The notes: a model not told the origin generated them from the letters alone. Positions 1-6,209 are shown, counted from the stretch's first letter. The stretch: 7,152 nt of DNA from an uncultured Flavobacteriaceae bacterium (GCA_913052425.1 CAJXEG010000070.1:1-7152); one strand, 5' to 3'. Numbers and translations: made by a program.

Positions 1-5
1 TCGTT

Positions 6-257
6 ATGAAAACGGGAATACATCCAGAAAATTACAGACTTGTAGCATTCAAAGACATGTCCAATGAGGACATATTTATCACCAAGTCAACCGTTGAAAC
101 AAAAGAGACCATAGAACACGATGGTGTTGAGTACCCATTGGTAAAGCTGGAAATTTCCCGAACCTCTCATCCCTATTATACCGGTAAGTCCAAGTTGGTC
201 GATACTGCCGGACGTATTGACAAGTTTAAAAACAAGTATTCGAAATTCAAAAAATAA
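6..257 (+). CDS. rpmE2: 50S ribosomal protein L31, type B
   Basis: Ribosomal protein L31 of the large subunit, which in the family helps bridge the two ribosomal subunits. The 83-residue product starts [19 protein letters not shown] and carries the L31 core [22 protein letters not shown] near residues 50-71, read here in two parts ([12 protein letters not shown], then [10 protein letters not shown]). It contains no cysteine, so it lacks the zinc-binding cysteines of type A L31. The length and the inserted segment around residues 25-45 also fit the zinc-independent type B form, which in many bacteria replaces the zinc form when zinc is scarce. Only five bases precede the ATG, so its promoter and any Zur-type operator lie outside the window. 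A strong hairpin terminator follows about 23 bp after the stop. Identification is very secure; regulation by zinc is inference from the family. Confidence 0.97.
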   Translation: MKTGIHPENYRLVAFKDMSNEDIFITKSTVETKETIEHDGVEYPLVKLEISRTSHPYYTGKSKLVDTAGRIDKFKNKYSKFKK

Positions 258-280
258 CTCTCCATATCATATAAAACCCT

Positions 281-310
281 AAAAACCGTTATTCTCATAA
301 CGGTTTTTTT
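281..310. terminator. Bidirectional intrinsic terminator shared by rpmE2 and the convergent lipoprotein gene
   Basis: A perfect 12-bp inverted repeat, AAAAACCGTTAT at 281-292 and ATAACGGTTTTT at 297-308, encloses the 4-base loop TCTC. On the plus strand it is followed by a T tract ending at 310, and the A run at 281-285 provides a T tract in the other direction. It can therefore stop transcription of both convergent genes. The last codons and the TGA stop (295-297) of the minus-strand gene lie inside this hairpin. Confidence 0.9.
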
Positions 311-1926
311 GTTTTCCGAACTTTTTTAAGTTTAAGAACATTGATAGGGTTAAGGGTTAGTCCTTCCACTTGTTTTTGGGTAAATCGCACGACTTGATCG
401 TAGTAAAGCGGGATCAAAGGATTCCTGCTCATGGCCAATGAATCCATGGTTTGATAGAGTTTACTTCGTTGATGAGCATCGTTGACCTCAAAACTCTTTT
501 CATAGTAAGAGTCAAAAGTAAGGCTATGAAAATGGGTGTAATTGGGTCCTGCAGGGCTAAAATTTTTAGAATAGAAAAGAGATAGGTAGTTTTCGGCATC
601 GGGATAATCGGCGATCCAATTGGATCGAAACATTTCCAATTTTCCTTGGGAGCGTGCTTGTTTAAGGGTTGCAGGAGGCATCACATCCACTTTGATCGAA
701 ATGCCTATTTTTTGTAATTCCCTTTGAATATACTCACATAGGTCGATGTAGCCAGCATCTGTGGCCAGATTGATCTTCGCTTTTAGTCCCGTTTGTTCTT
801 CAAAGCTCCTGACCAATGCGGCTGCTCGTTCGGGTTGATATTCTTGAAGTTGATTTTTGGAGTGCCCCGGTAAACCCTTGGGTATAAACCCTTTGTTTCC
901 CTTAAAACCAATATTATTTCTCAAGTATACCATCATTTTTTTGCGATCAAAACCAATGTTAATGGCTTCTCTGATCATTGGGGATTTTATGACTGGCGAG
1001 GGACTGTCCAAATAAAATCCCAAGTATTCTGTATTGAGGTAAGGCCCTTTCTGAAGGTTGATTTTATCTTTATATTTTTTAGGAAGTTTACCTTCCAAGG
1101 TCAGTAATTCATCTTTGTAGGAATTGTCTAATGAATTCAGTAAATCTAATTTTCCTTGTAGGAAAAGCATGAATTCACTTTGTTTGTCCGGCACAAAAGT
1201 GATGGCGATTGACTCAAGATAGGGTAGGGCCTTGCCTGTATTGTCCCTTTCAAAATAAAGAGGGTTTTTTCTCAAAACTAACTTTACATCTTCTTCCCAA
1301 TTTTTAAAAGCAAAAGGTCCTGTGCCAATGGGATTTCTTCTAAAATCTCCACCTTCTTGACTTACTATTTCATGGGGAATAACCGAGCAATAGCGCATAC
1401 TGAGCAGCCCCAAAAATGCAGGAAAGGGTTGTTTGAGTGTGATGGTCAATTGTTGGTTGTTTTTTGCTTCGATATTTGCTACATTTTGCAATACCCAGCC
1501 TCCCGGTGATGCGAGTTGTGGGTCTAAAAGCCGCTTCAGGCTGTACACAAAATCGGACGCAATCACTTTACGGGTTTTTTTATCTCCAAAAGCAGGGTGC
1601 TTGTGAAAGTAAACATCCTCCCTGATCTGAAATTCGTAAACTAAACCATCGGCTGATACCATCCATTGCTCAGCGATATCGGGGATGACTTCCAAATTGT
1701 CATTCAGTTGAACCAATCCATTGAACAAATGTGTGGTGGCCCAAATATTCTCTATGTTTCTTGTGAAAGCAGGATCCAATGAAGTGATGTTGCCATCTTC
1801 ATTGTACCGAAAGACCAAATGCGATCGATCTTCCCTTTGCCTGAGCGAACATGAAAGAGAACAAAACAAGAGTAGCAGGACACCTAAACGTTTTATTGTG
1901 GGGATATAGTGCTGTTGAACTGACAA
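295..1926 (-). CDS. Family 5 (oligopeptide-type) ABC transporter substrate-binding lipoprotein
   Basis: Solute-binding protein of the DppA/OppA family (SBP_bac_5), expected to sit lipid-anchored in the periplasm and deliver peptides or similar ligands to an ABC importer. The typical signs are FRYNEDGNITSLDPA near the mature N-terminus, ASDFVYSLKRLLDP, NPIGTGPFAFKNW, MIREAINIGFDRKKM and, towards the C-terminus, WIADYPDAENYLSLFYS. The frame is open back to an ATG at 2007 (570 aa), but that start would put 52 residues before the lipoprotein cysteine and overlap the divergent mtaB. I prefer the TTG at 1926 (543 aa), which gives a 25-residue signal peptide: lysine/arginine n-region, LGVLLLLF core and SLSC with the anchoring Cys at 26. 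The -3/-2 lipobox residues (S, L) are not canonical. An ATA at 1896 (reading IKRLGVLLLL) is another possible start. No permease or ATPase gene is adjacent, so the ligand and transporter partners are unknown. Confidence 0.88.
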   Translation of the reverse strand: MSVQQHYIPTIKRLGVLLLLFCSLSCSLRQREDRSHLVFRYNEDGNITSLDPAFTRNIENIWATTHLFNGLVQLNDNLEVIPDIAEQWMVSADGLVYEFQIREDVYFHKHPAFGDKKTRKVIASDFVYSLKRLLDPQLASPGGWVLQNVANIEAKNNQQLTITLKQPFPAFLGLLSMRYCSVIPHEIVSQEGGDFRRNPIGTGPFAFKNWEEDVKLVLRKNPLYFERDNTGKALPYLESIAITFVPDKQSEFMLFLQGKLDLLNSLDNSYKDELLTLEGKLPKKYKDKINLQKGPYLNTEYLGFYLDSPSPVIKSPMIREAINIGFDRKKMMVYLRNNIGFKGNKGFIPKGLPGHSKNQLQEYQPERAAALVRSFEEQTGLKAKINLATDAGYIDLCEYIQRELQKIGISIKVDVMPPATLKQARSQGKLEMFRSNWIADYPDAENYLSLFYSKNFSPAGPNYTHFHSLTFDSYYEKSFEVNDAHQRSKLYQTMDSLAMSRNPLIPLYYDQVVRFTQKQVEGLTLNPINVLKLKKVRKTKKPL

Positions 1927-1946
1927 GTCTAAAGATTGTATATTTG
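1915..1946 (+). promoter_or_regulatory. Bacteroidota-type promoter for mtaB
   Basis: TTG at 1915-1917 (-33 element), a 21-bp spacer, and TATATTTG at 1939-1946 match the Bacteroidota sigma consensus TTG-N19-21-TAnnTTTG. Transcription would begin near 1953, leaving a leader of about 25 nt before the mtaB ATG. The element lies across the 5' end of the divergent lipoprotein reading frame. The core TTGTATATTTGC is identical to that of the rpmH promoter. Confidence 0.8.
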
Positions 1947-1977
1947 CAGCAAAATACAACTTTTTTAATCCAATTCG

Positions 1978-3333
1978 ATGATGGGGTATGCTGAGGAAAT
2001 CACGCAAAAAGTATCAAAACCTAGGGTGGCTTTTTACACTTTGGGCTGTAAGCTTAATTTTTCAGAAACGGCAACCATTTCCAGAGACTTTGATTGCGAT
2101 CGTTATGAGCATGTTGCTTTTGACGCCCCGGCCGAGGCTTATGTTATCAATACCTGTTCCGTAACAGAAAATGCGGATAAAAAATTCAAAGGCTTGGTGA
2201 AAAAAGCCCTGAAACAAAATCCCCATGCATTTATCGCCGCCATTGGTTGCTATGCGCAACTTCAACCCGAGGCACTGGCAGAAATTGATGGTGTTGATCT
2301 GGTTTTGGGGGCTACAGAAAAGTTTAAGTTGATCGACTATCTGGGGGATTTGACCAAAAAACCTCTGGGAATGGTTCACTCTTGTGAAATTGTCGAGGCC
2401 AACCGTTACGAAAGTTCCTATTCTCTCAATGATCGCACCCGTGCTTTTCTCAAAGTTCAGGATGGGTGTGATTACAAATGCACCTATTGTACCATTCCCA
2501 GAGCCCGAGGTATTTCAAGAAGTGATTCTTTGGAAAATATCATCAAGCAGGCATTGGAAATCACCCAAAGGGGGATCAAGGAGATTGTCTTGACGGGGGT
2601 AAACATTGGAGACTATGGAAAAGGTGAGTTTGATAATAAAAAACACCAGCATACTTTTTTGGACTTGATTGCTGCTTTGGATGAAATTGAGGCATTGAAG
2701 CGGATTAGAATTTCCTCTATTGAGCCCAATTTATTGACTGATAAAATCATAGATTTTGTGGCTCAGAGCCGGGCTTTTGTACCTCATTTTCATGTGCCTT
2801 TGCAAAGTGGGAATGACGAGGTTTTGAAAAAAATGAAAAGAAGGTATTTAAGTGACCTATACAGAGACCGATTGATGCAAATAAAAAGTTTGATGCCTCA
2901 GGCTTGTGTTGGAGGAGATCTGATTGTAGGATTTCCGGGCGAGACCGATTCCACATTTTTAGACACCTATACTTTTTTGGCTGATTTGGAAATTTCTTAT
3001 CTGCATGTTTTTTCCTATTCCGAAAGGCCCAATACCGAGGCCATCAGCTTGCCGGATTTGGTTTCACCGGCCGTACGCAATAAGAGGAGTAAAATGTTGA
3101 GGGGCTTGTCTGCCAAAAAAAGACGTGCGTTTTATGAAAGTCAATTGGGAGCGGCAGTAGATGTCCTTTTCGAAAATGAAAACAAAAGGGGTTATATTAC
3201 CGGTTTCAGCGAAAATTATGTAAAGGTCAGAGCCCCATGGAACCCTGAATTGGCCAATAGGATAGAAAGAGTTACCCTCCAATCAATAGATCAGGAGGGA
3301 TTTGTAAGGTTTGAAAAAACAGTTAAAGTTTAA
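1978..3333 (+). CDS. mtaB: tRNA (N6-L-threonylcarbamoyladenosine(37)-C2)-methylthiotransferase
   Basis: Radical-SAM methylthiotransferase that converts t6A37 to ms2t6A37 in ANN-decoding tRNAs, stabilising codon-anticodon pairing. The 451-residue product has the three-part MTTase architecture. The N-terminal UPF0004 domain carries the auxiliary-cluster cysteines at 24 (TLGCKLNFSE), 60 (INTCSVTENADKK) and 91 (AIGCYAQLQPE). The radical-SAM domain has the CxxxCxxC cluster motif at 164, 168 and 171 (GCDYKCTYCTIPRARG), followed by GVNIGDYG, ISSIEPN, HVPLQSGND and GGDLIVGFPGET. A C-terminal TRAM-like region covers about residues 385-450. The TLGCKLN N-terminus and the GVNIGDYG segment point to MtaB rather than MiaB or RimO. 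ATG codons at 1978 and 1981 both fit the promoter; 1978 is used here. It ends in an 11-bp overlap with the convergent GNAT-like gene. All catalytic cysteines are present. Confidence 0.96.
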   Translation: MMGYAEEITQKVSKPRVAFYTLGCKLNFSETATISRDFDCDRYEHVAFDAPAEAYVINTCSVTENADKKFKGLVKKALKQNPHAFIAAIGCYAQLQPEALAEIDGVDLVLGATEKFKLIDYLGDLTKKPLGMVHSCEIVEANRYESSYSLNDRTRAFLKVQDGCDYKCTYCTIPRARGISRSDSLENIIKQALEITQRGIKEIVLTGVNIGDYGKGEFDNKKHQHTFLDLIAALDEIEALKRIRISSIEPNLLTDKIIDFVAQSRAFVPHFHVPLQSGNDEVLKKMKRRYLSDLYRDRLMQIKSLMPQACVGGDLIVGFPGETDSTFLDTYTFLADLEISYLHVFSYSERPNTEAISLPDLVSPAVRNKRSKMLRGLSAKKRRAFYESQLGAAVDVLFENENKRGYITGFSENYVKVRAPWNPELANRIERVTLQSIDQEGFVRFEKTVKV

Positions 3334-3616
3334 TCCCCACCGGTAATAGAGACTTGTATGACTTATTGCGTCTCACAAACCCGGCAATTTTTGGTGAAGT
3401 GGGTACCACTCTTAAGTTTTTTTCTGAAATAAATTCTAAAACACTTTTAATGAAATTCTCTTCAAATTCAACATCATTAACATCTCCAGGGATAACGAGT
3501 TTGGTGAGGAAAATTTTTCTTTCTTGCTCGGCGTATTCAATTCTTGCCAGCGAGCCATTGACAAGGGTTTCGAACTGTCTCAGGAATTCATTGTTTTGTA
3601 ATTCAACTGGATACAT
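3323..3616 (-). CDS. Small YidJ/CG-type GNAT-like protein, probably lacking a normal acetyl-CoA loop
   Basis: A 97-residue protein that resembles the short GNAT family of YidJ-type N-acetyltransferases (Acetyltransf_CG). The order of elements fits: an N-terminal beta region (GSLARIEYAEQERKIFLTKL, residues 21-40), then LVIPGDVND at the place of the beta4 strand, helix EENFIKSVLEFISEKN (52-67), strand LRVVP (68-72) and a final PKIAGFVRRNKSY (75-87) like the family's PYVAAYIRRHPEY ending. The Arg/Gln-x-x-G-x-G/A pyrophosphate loop expected after the beta4 strand is replaced by GDVNDVEFEEN, and the usual cysteine of the PxCP motif is serine (PTSP, residues 72-75). It may therefore bind a ligand or partner rather than acetylate. 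Family assignment is by pattern only; substrate unknown. It is a single gene with its own promoter and overlaps the end of mtaB by 11 bp. Confidence 0.75.
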   Translation of the reverse strand: MYPVELQNNEFLRQFETLVNGSLARIEYAEQERKIFLTKLVIPGDVNDVEFEENFIKSVLEFISEKNLRVVPTSPKIAGFVRRNKSYKSLLPVGIKL

Positions 3617-3686
3617 TACGATGCTTACTAATTTGGTTTAATTAATAAATAATAAAATTCTGTCGATTAAATTGAAGAGGGGAAAG

Positions 3687-3717
3687 CAAAATTAAAGATT
3701 TTTTGAGTAATTGACAA
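3687..3717 (-). promoter_or_regulatory. Bacteroidota-type promoter for the GNAT-like gene
   Basis: On the minus strand, TTG (3717-3715), a 20-bp spacer and TAATTTTG (3694-3687) match TTG-N19-21-TAnnTTTG exactly. The start of transcription would be near 3680, giving a leader of about 60 nt that is very A/T-rich. No equally good element was found on the plus strand for the divergent hydrolase gene in this 120-bp gap. Confidence 0.7.
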
Positions 3718-3736
3718 TAATAAATAGTAAAAGATA

Positions 3737-4414
3737 ATGATAGAATCAGTATATCTTATGCCAGGAATGGGTGCAAATCCAAGAATATTTGAGTTTATTT
3801 CATTGTCTGAGCGCTTTGATGTCAACTTTCTTTCGTGGATACCTCCTCAAAAAAATGAATCTTTAGAGCACTATGCCATGCGCATGTGTCAAAGGGTTAA
3901 ACACCAAAATCCAATTCTCATAGGAGTCTCTTTTGGAGGTGTTTTGGTTCAAGAAATGGCCAGACAGATGGATTGCAAAAAAATCATCATCATTTCCAGT
4001 GTAAAATCCAATCAAGAAATGCCCAATCACATAAAATTGGCTCAAGTAACCAATGCCCACCGACTGCTTCCCACCCAATGGATCAAAAATCTTGAGACTT
4101 TTGCACTATTTGTCTTTGGTAATGGAATTCAACGCCGTCTTGATCACTATAAAAGGTACCTGTCTGAAAGAGATCCCGAATATCTTAGTTGGGCCATAGA
4201 TCGATTGGTAAAATGGAATCGCAATTCACCTCACAAGGATATCATTCATATTCACGGTGCTCAGGACTCTATTTTTCCAGTCAAAAACATTCAAGATCCA
4301 TTCATAAAAACAGATGGTGATCATGCCATCATTCTCAACAAAAGTGATTGGTTTAACAAAAATCTACCTAAAATTTTGACAGAAAATTTGGTAGATTCAA
4401 CATATTTGAAATAA
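3737..4414 (+). CDS. Small alpha/beta hydrolase-fold protein
   Basis: A 225-residue single-domain serine hydrolase of the alpha/beta fold, apparently cytoplasmic (no signal peptide). An N-terminal strand YLMPGMGANPRIF (residues 6-18) supplies the usual Gly-rich oxyanion segment. GVSFGG carries the nucleophile elbow with Ser65. The acid is probably Asp177 in HIHGAQDSIFP and the base His196 in GDHAIIL, so the triad looks complete and in the right order. The cap region (about 95-165) is basic and aromatic. The substrate cannot be told from sequence; esterase, lipase or thioesterase activities are all possible. The start is the ATG that opens MIESVYLMPGMG; there is no ATG just upstream and the leader is A/T-rich without a clear Shine-Dalgarno. 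Nine bases separate it from the lytic transglycosylase gene, so the two are probably co-transcribed. Confidence 0.85.
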   Translation: MIESVYLMPGMGANPRIFEFISLSERFDVNFLSWIPPQKNESLEHYAMRMCQRVKHQNPILIGVSFGGVLVQEMARQMDCKKIIIISSVKSNQEMPNHIKLAQVTNAHRLLPTQWIKNLETFALFVFGNGIQRRLDHYKRYLSERDPEYLSWAIDRLVKWNRNSPHKDIIHIHGAQDSIFPVKNIQDPFIKTDGDHAIILNKSDWFNKNLPKILTENLVDSTYLK

Positions 4415-4423
4415 TTTAACCCT

Positions 4424-5347
4424 ATGAAAAACAAAATTATTCTCCTACTATGGGGTGGCCTCGCCTCCGTCGTTTTAATTTTGGTTACAGGGTTTGTATT
4501 TAAAATCGATGGTTTTACTGCTTTAAAAAGTTATGGAGAAGAGCCTACTTACAAAGTTTACGCACTTGAATTACCAGATACTTTGAGCTTTGCCGGGGAA
4601 AAAGTTCCTCTGGATTCCCCCGACTTGAGGGAAAGATTGGACAGGGAGTTGTTGGTGAACACCTATTGGCAATCCAATATGATGTTGTTGCTCAAACGCG
4701 CCAACAAGTATTTTCCTACCATTGAAAAAATTTTAAATGAAGAAGGAGTTCCTGGCGATCTTAAATATTTATCGGTCATCGAAAGCGGACTGGAAAATGT
4801 TGTCTCCCCCGCAGGAGCCAGGGGTTTTTGGCAAATCATGAGAACCACCGGTAGGGAGTATGGTCTGGAGGTTAACAGTAATGTAGATGAGCGATACCAT
4901 ATAGCATTCTCTACCCGAATGGCCGCTCAATACCTCAAAAAGGCCAAAAAAAAGTTTGGATCTTGGACTCTCGCTGCAGCTTCCTATAACAGAGGGATGT
5001 CGGGCATACAGAGAAATTTGAATACCCAAAAGGTGGAAAGTTATTTTGATTTGCGCTTGGGGCAGGAAACCAGTCGTTATGTATTTAGGGTGTTGGCGGT
5101 AAAAGAAATCATCGAAAACCCTTCAAAATACGGCTATGTTTTTGACGATACAGACTTGTATTATTCTGTGCCGGTTCGCCTTCACGGATTGGATACAGCC
5201 ATTTCAAACCTTACTGCTTTTGCAGAGAAAATGGGGGTGAATTACAAAATACTCAAAATCCACAATCCTTGGTTGTTGCAAAATCACCTCAACAACAGGT
5301 CCAGAAAGTACTACGAGATTGCCATTCCAGAAAGAGGATACTACTAG
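4424..5347 (+). CDS. Membrane-anchored lytic transglycosylase (SLT/GH23 domain, MltD-like)
   Basis: Murein lytic transglycosylase that would cleave the MurNAc-GlcNAc bond of peptidoglycan with 1,6-anhydro product formation, acting in the periplasm. The 307-residue protein begins with a short basic stretch and a hydrophobic segment (about residues 4-26) with no lipobox, so it is likely a signal anchor. The SLT domain spans about 100-235: catalytic Glu120 in SVIESGLENVVSPAGARG, the GxxGxWQI-like stretch GARGFWQIM at 131-139, and AAASYNRGMSGI (184-195), the conserved Tyr/Asn site. The region after 240 resembles the linker seen after the SLT domain in MltD-type proteins (ending NPWLLQNHL, IAIPERGYY), but no clear LysM repeat is present, making it shorter than classic MltD. 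It follows the hydrolase gene by 9 bp and ends on the TAG inside the CTAG shared with the next, convergent gene. Confidence 0.92.
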   Translation: MKNKIILLLWGGLASVVLILVTGFVFKIDGFTALKSYGEEPTYKVYALELPDTLSFAGEKVPLDSPDLRERLDRELLVNTYWQSNMMLLLKRANKYFPTIEKILNEEGVPGDLKYLSVIESGLENVVSPAGARGFWQIMRTTGREYGLEVNSNVDERYHIAFSTRMAAQYLKKAKKKFGSWTLAAASYNRGMSGIQRNLNTQKVESYFDLRLGQETSRYVFRVLAVKEIIENPSKYGYVFDDTDLYYSVPVRLHGLDTAISNLTAFAEKMGVNYKILKIHNPWLLQNHLNNRSRKYYEIAIPERGYY

Positions 5348-5859
5348 ATGCGTTTCATTTGCTGTTGCATCATTTTGACTTGATCGGTCAACATGCCATG
5401 TTTGTCTAATTTTTTGGCTTCGGCCAATAGGGCAGTAGCTTCTCTTTTTCTTCTTTTTTGCATCATGATCCCAGCCAAGCTCATTTTTGCCATGGCCAGG
5501 TCATGAGTCATCGAAAGCCCCAATTGGATGGCTTTTTTAAAGTGTTTTTCTGCCAAAGTGAGATTGTTTTGGGATTGTATGATTCCATGCAGATAGTAAA
5601 AATAGCCTTGTTGCTTTCTAACCAAAGAGCCTTCAGGGTTTTTAATCTTATTAAGCCATCGCTCTGTACCGGGAAAGTCTTGTTTTCTCAACCTTAGAAA
5701 AGCGAGGAAAATCATTTCATTTTTAAAATATAGCAATACCATCATCCCAGACATAAGGGTCAAAAAGATACCATTGCCAATATAGCTTTCATAAAATTCG
5801 TAACCTCCATACAAAAGGAAGGCTATGGCCAAAATGAGTTTAATTATTTTAGGAAACAT
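5344..5859 (-). CDS. Small membrane-anchored TPR protein of unknown function
   Basis: A 171-residue protein with two hydrophobic segments near the N-terminus (about 4-20 and 29-54), separated by the short loop EFYESYIGNG, then a soluble helical part. Residues about 84-114 (GYFYYLHGII...AEKHFKKAIQLG) form a good tetratricopeptide repeat, and 118-152 (AMAKMSLAGIM...EATALLAEAKKLDK) a second, weaker one. The tail is Met/Gln/Lys-rich (QVKMMQQQMKRI). TPRs mediate protein-protein contacts, so a scaffold or assembly role at the inner membrane is a reasonable guess, but no specific function can be read. The stop codon (TAG, minus strand) lies in the palindrome CTAG that also holds the stop of the lytic transglycosylase gene. 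A weak minus-strand match to the -7 element (TAACTTCG, 5884-5877) lies just upstream, but no good -33 was found. Confidence 0.8.
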   Translation of the reverse strand: MFPKIIKLILAIAFLLYGGYEFYESYIGNGIFLTLMSGMMVLLYFKNEMIFLAFLRLRKQDFPGTERWLNKIKNPEGSLVRKQQGYFYYLHGIIQSQNNLTLAEKHFKKAIQLGLSMTHDLAMAKMSLAGIMMQKRRKREATALLAEAKKLDKHGMLTDQVKMMQQQMKRI

Positions 5860-5905
5860 AAGATTTATTTTGGGTTCGAAGTTAATAAGAATACGTTTAA
5901 AACCA

Positions 5906-5936
5906 TTTGTATAAGAAAAAAGATGTTGTATATTTG
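5906..5936 (+). promoter_or_regulatory. Bacteroidota-type promoter for rpmH
   Basis: TTTG at 5906-5909, a 19-bp spacer and TATATTTG at 5929-5936 are an excellent match to the Bacteroidota consensus. Transcription should start near 5943, about 20 nt before the rpmH ATG. This promoter is also the reason for rejecting a TTG at 5907 as the gene start, because that codon lies in the -33 element. Confidence 0.88.
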
Positions 5937-5963
5937 CCCGGCTTTAAGATAACGCATTTCAAA

Positions 5964-6122
5964 ATGAAAAGGACCTTTCAACCTTCCAAAAGAAAAAGAA
6001 GAAATAAACACGGATTTCGTGAAAGAATGGCGTCTGCCAACGGCAGAAAAGTATTGGCAAGTAGACGGGCAAAAGGTAGAAAGAAAATTTCTGTATCCTC
6101 CGAGCCCCGACACAAAAAATGA
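5964..6122 (+). CDS. rpmH: 50S ribosomal protein L34
   Basis: Ribosomal protein L34, a small, very basic protein buried in 23S rRNA of the large subunit. The 52-residue product has the invariant start [19 protein letters not shown], followed by [21 protein letters not shown]; the tail ending EPRHKK is the common Bacteroidota form. The start is the ATG at 5964. The frame is open further upstream (to TTG 5907), but that would add 19 residues foreign to the family and begin within the promoter. Unlike in many bacteria, rpmH is not next to rnpA or yidD in this window; it stands alone between its own promoter and terminator, just ahead of carB. Identification is certain. Confidence 0.98.
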   Translation: MKRTFQPSKRKRRNKHGFRERMASANGRKVLASRRAKGRKKISVSSEPRHKK

Positions 6123-6141
6123 TAATAAAAAAACAATATTT

Positions 6142-6179
6142 AAGGGTGTTATTCTATTTTGAATAACACCTTTTTTTTT
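6142..6179 (+). terminator. Intrinsic terminator of rpmH
   Basis: A perfect 10-bp stem, GGTGTTATTC (6145-6154) and GAATAACACC (6161-6170), closes a TATTTT loop and is followed by nine Ts (6171-6179). The pairing can be extended by A-T and G-U pairs at the base. It begins about 20 bp after the rpmH stop and ends 30 bp before the carB ATG, so carB is unlikely to rely on full read-through from rpmH. Confidence 0.93.
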
Positions 6180-6209
6180 ATATTATGACAATTTTTCAAA
6201 CTATTATTT

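Noticed and set aside
2062..2379. Minus-strand open frame of 105 codons inside mtaB
   Set aside because: It is antisense to the conserved cysteine-bearing domain of mtaB, has no family resemblance, and is explained by codon structure of the real gene.
3617..3736. A/T-rich 120-bp gap as a small RNA, attachment site or origin
   Set aside because: Apart from the minus-strand promoter it shows no repeats, DnaA-box-like clusters, hairpin with T tract or open frame; it is a normal divergent intergenic region.
4323..4340. TGATCA palindrome with flanking GATGG/CCATC as an operator
   Set aside because: It lies within the coding sequence around the catalytic histidine of the hydrolase, is imperfect, and occurs once.
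5347..5371. GATGC...GCATC inverted repeat as a terminator for the lytic transglycosylase gene
   Set aside because: Only 5 bp of stem with a 15-base loop and no T tract; it lies in the coding region of the TPR gene.
5907..5963. Upstream TTG extension of rpmH adding 19 residues
   Set aside because: The TTG is part of the -33 element and transcription starts downstream of it; L34 begins at MKRTFQPS throughout the family.
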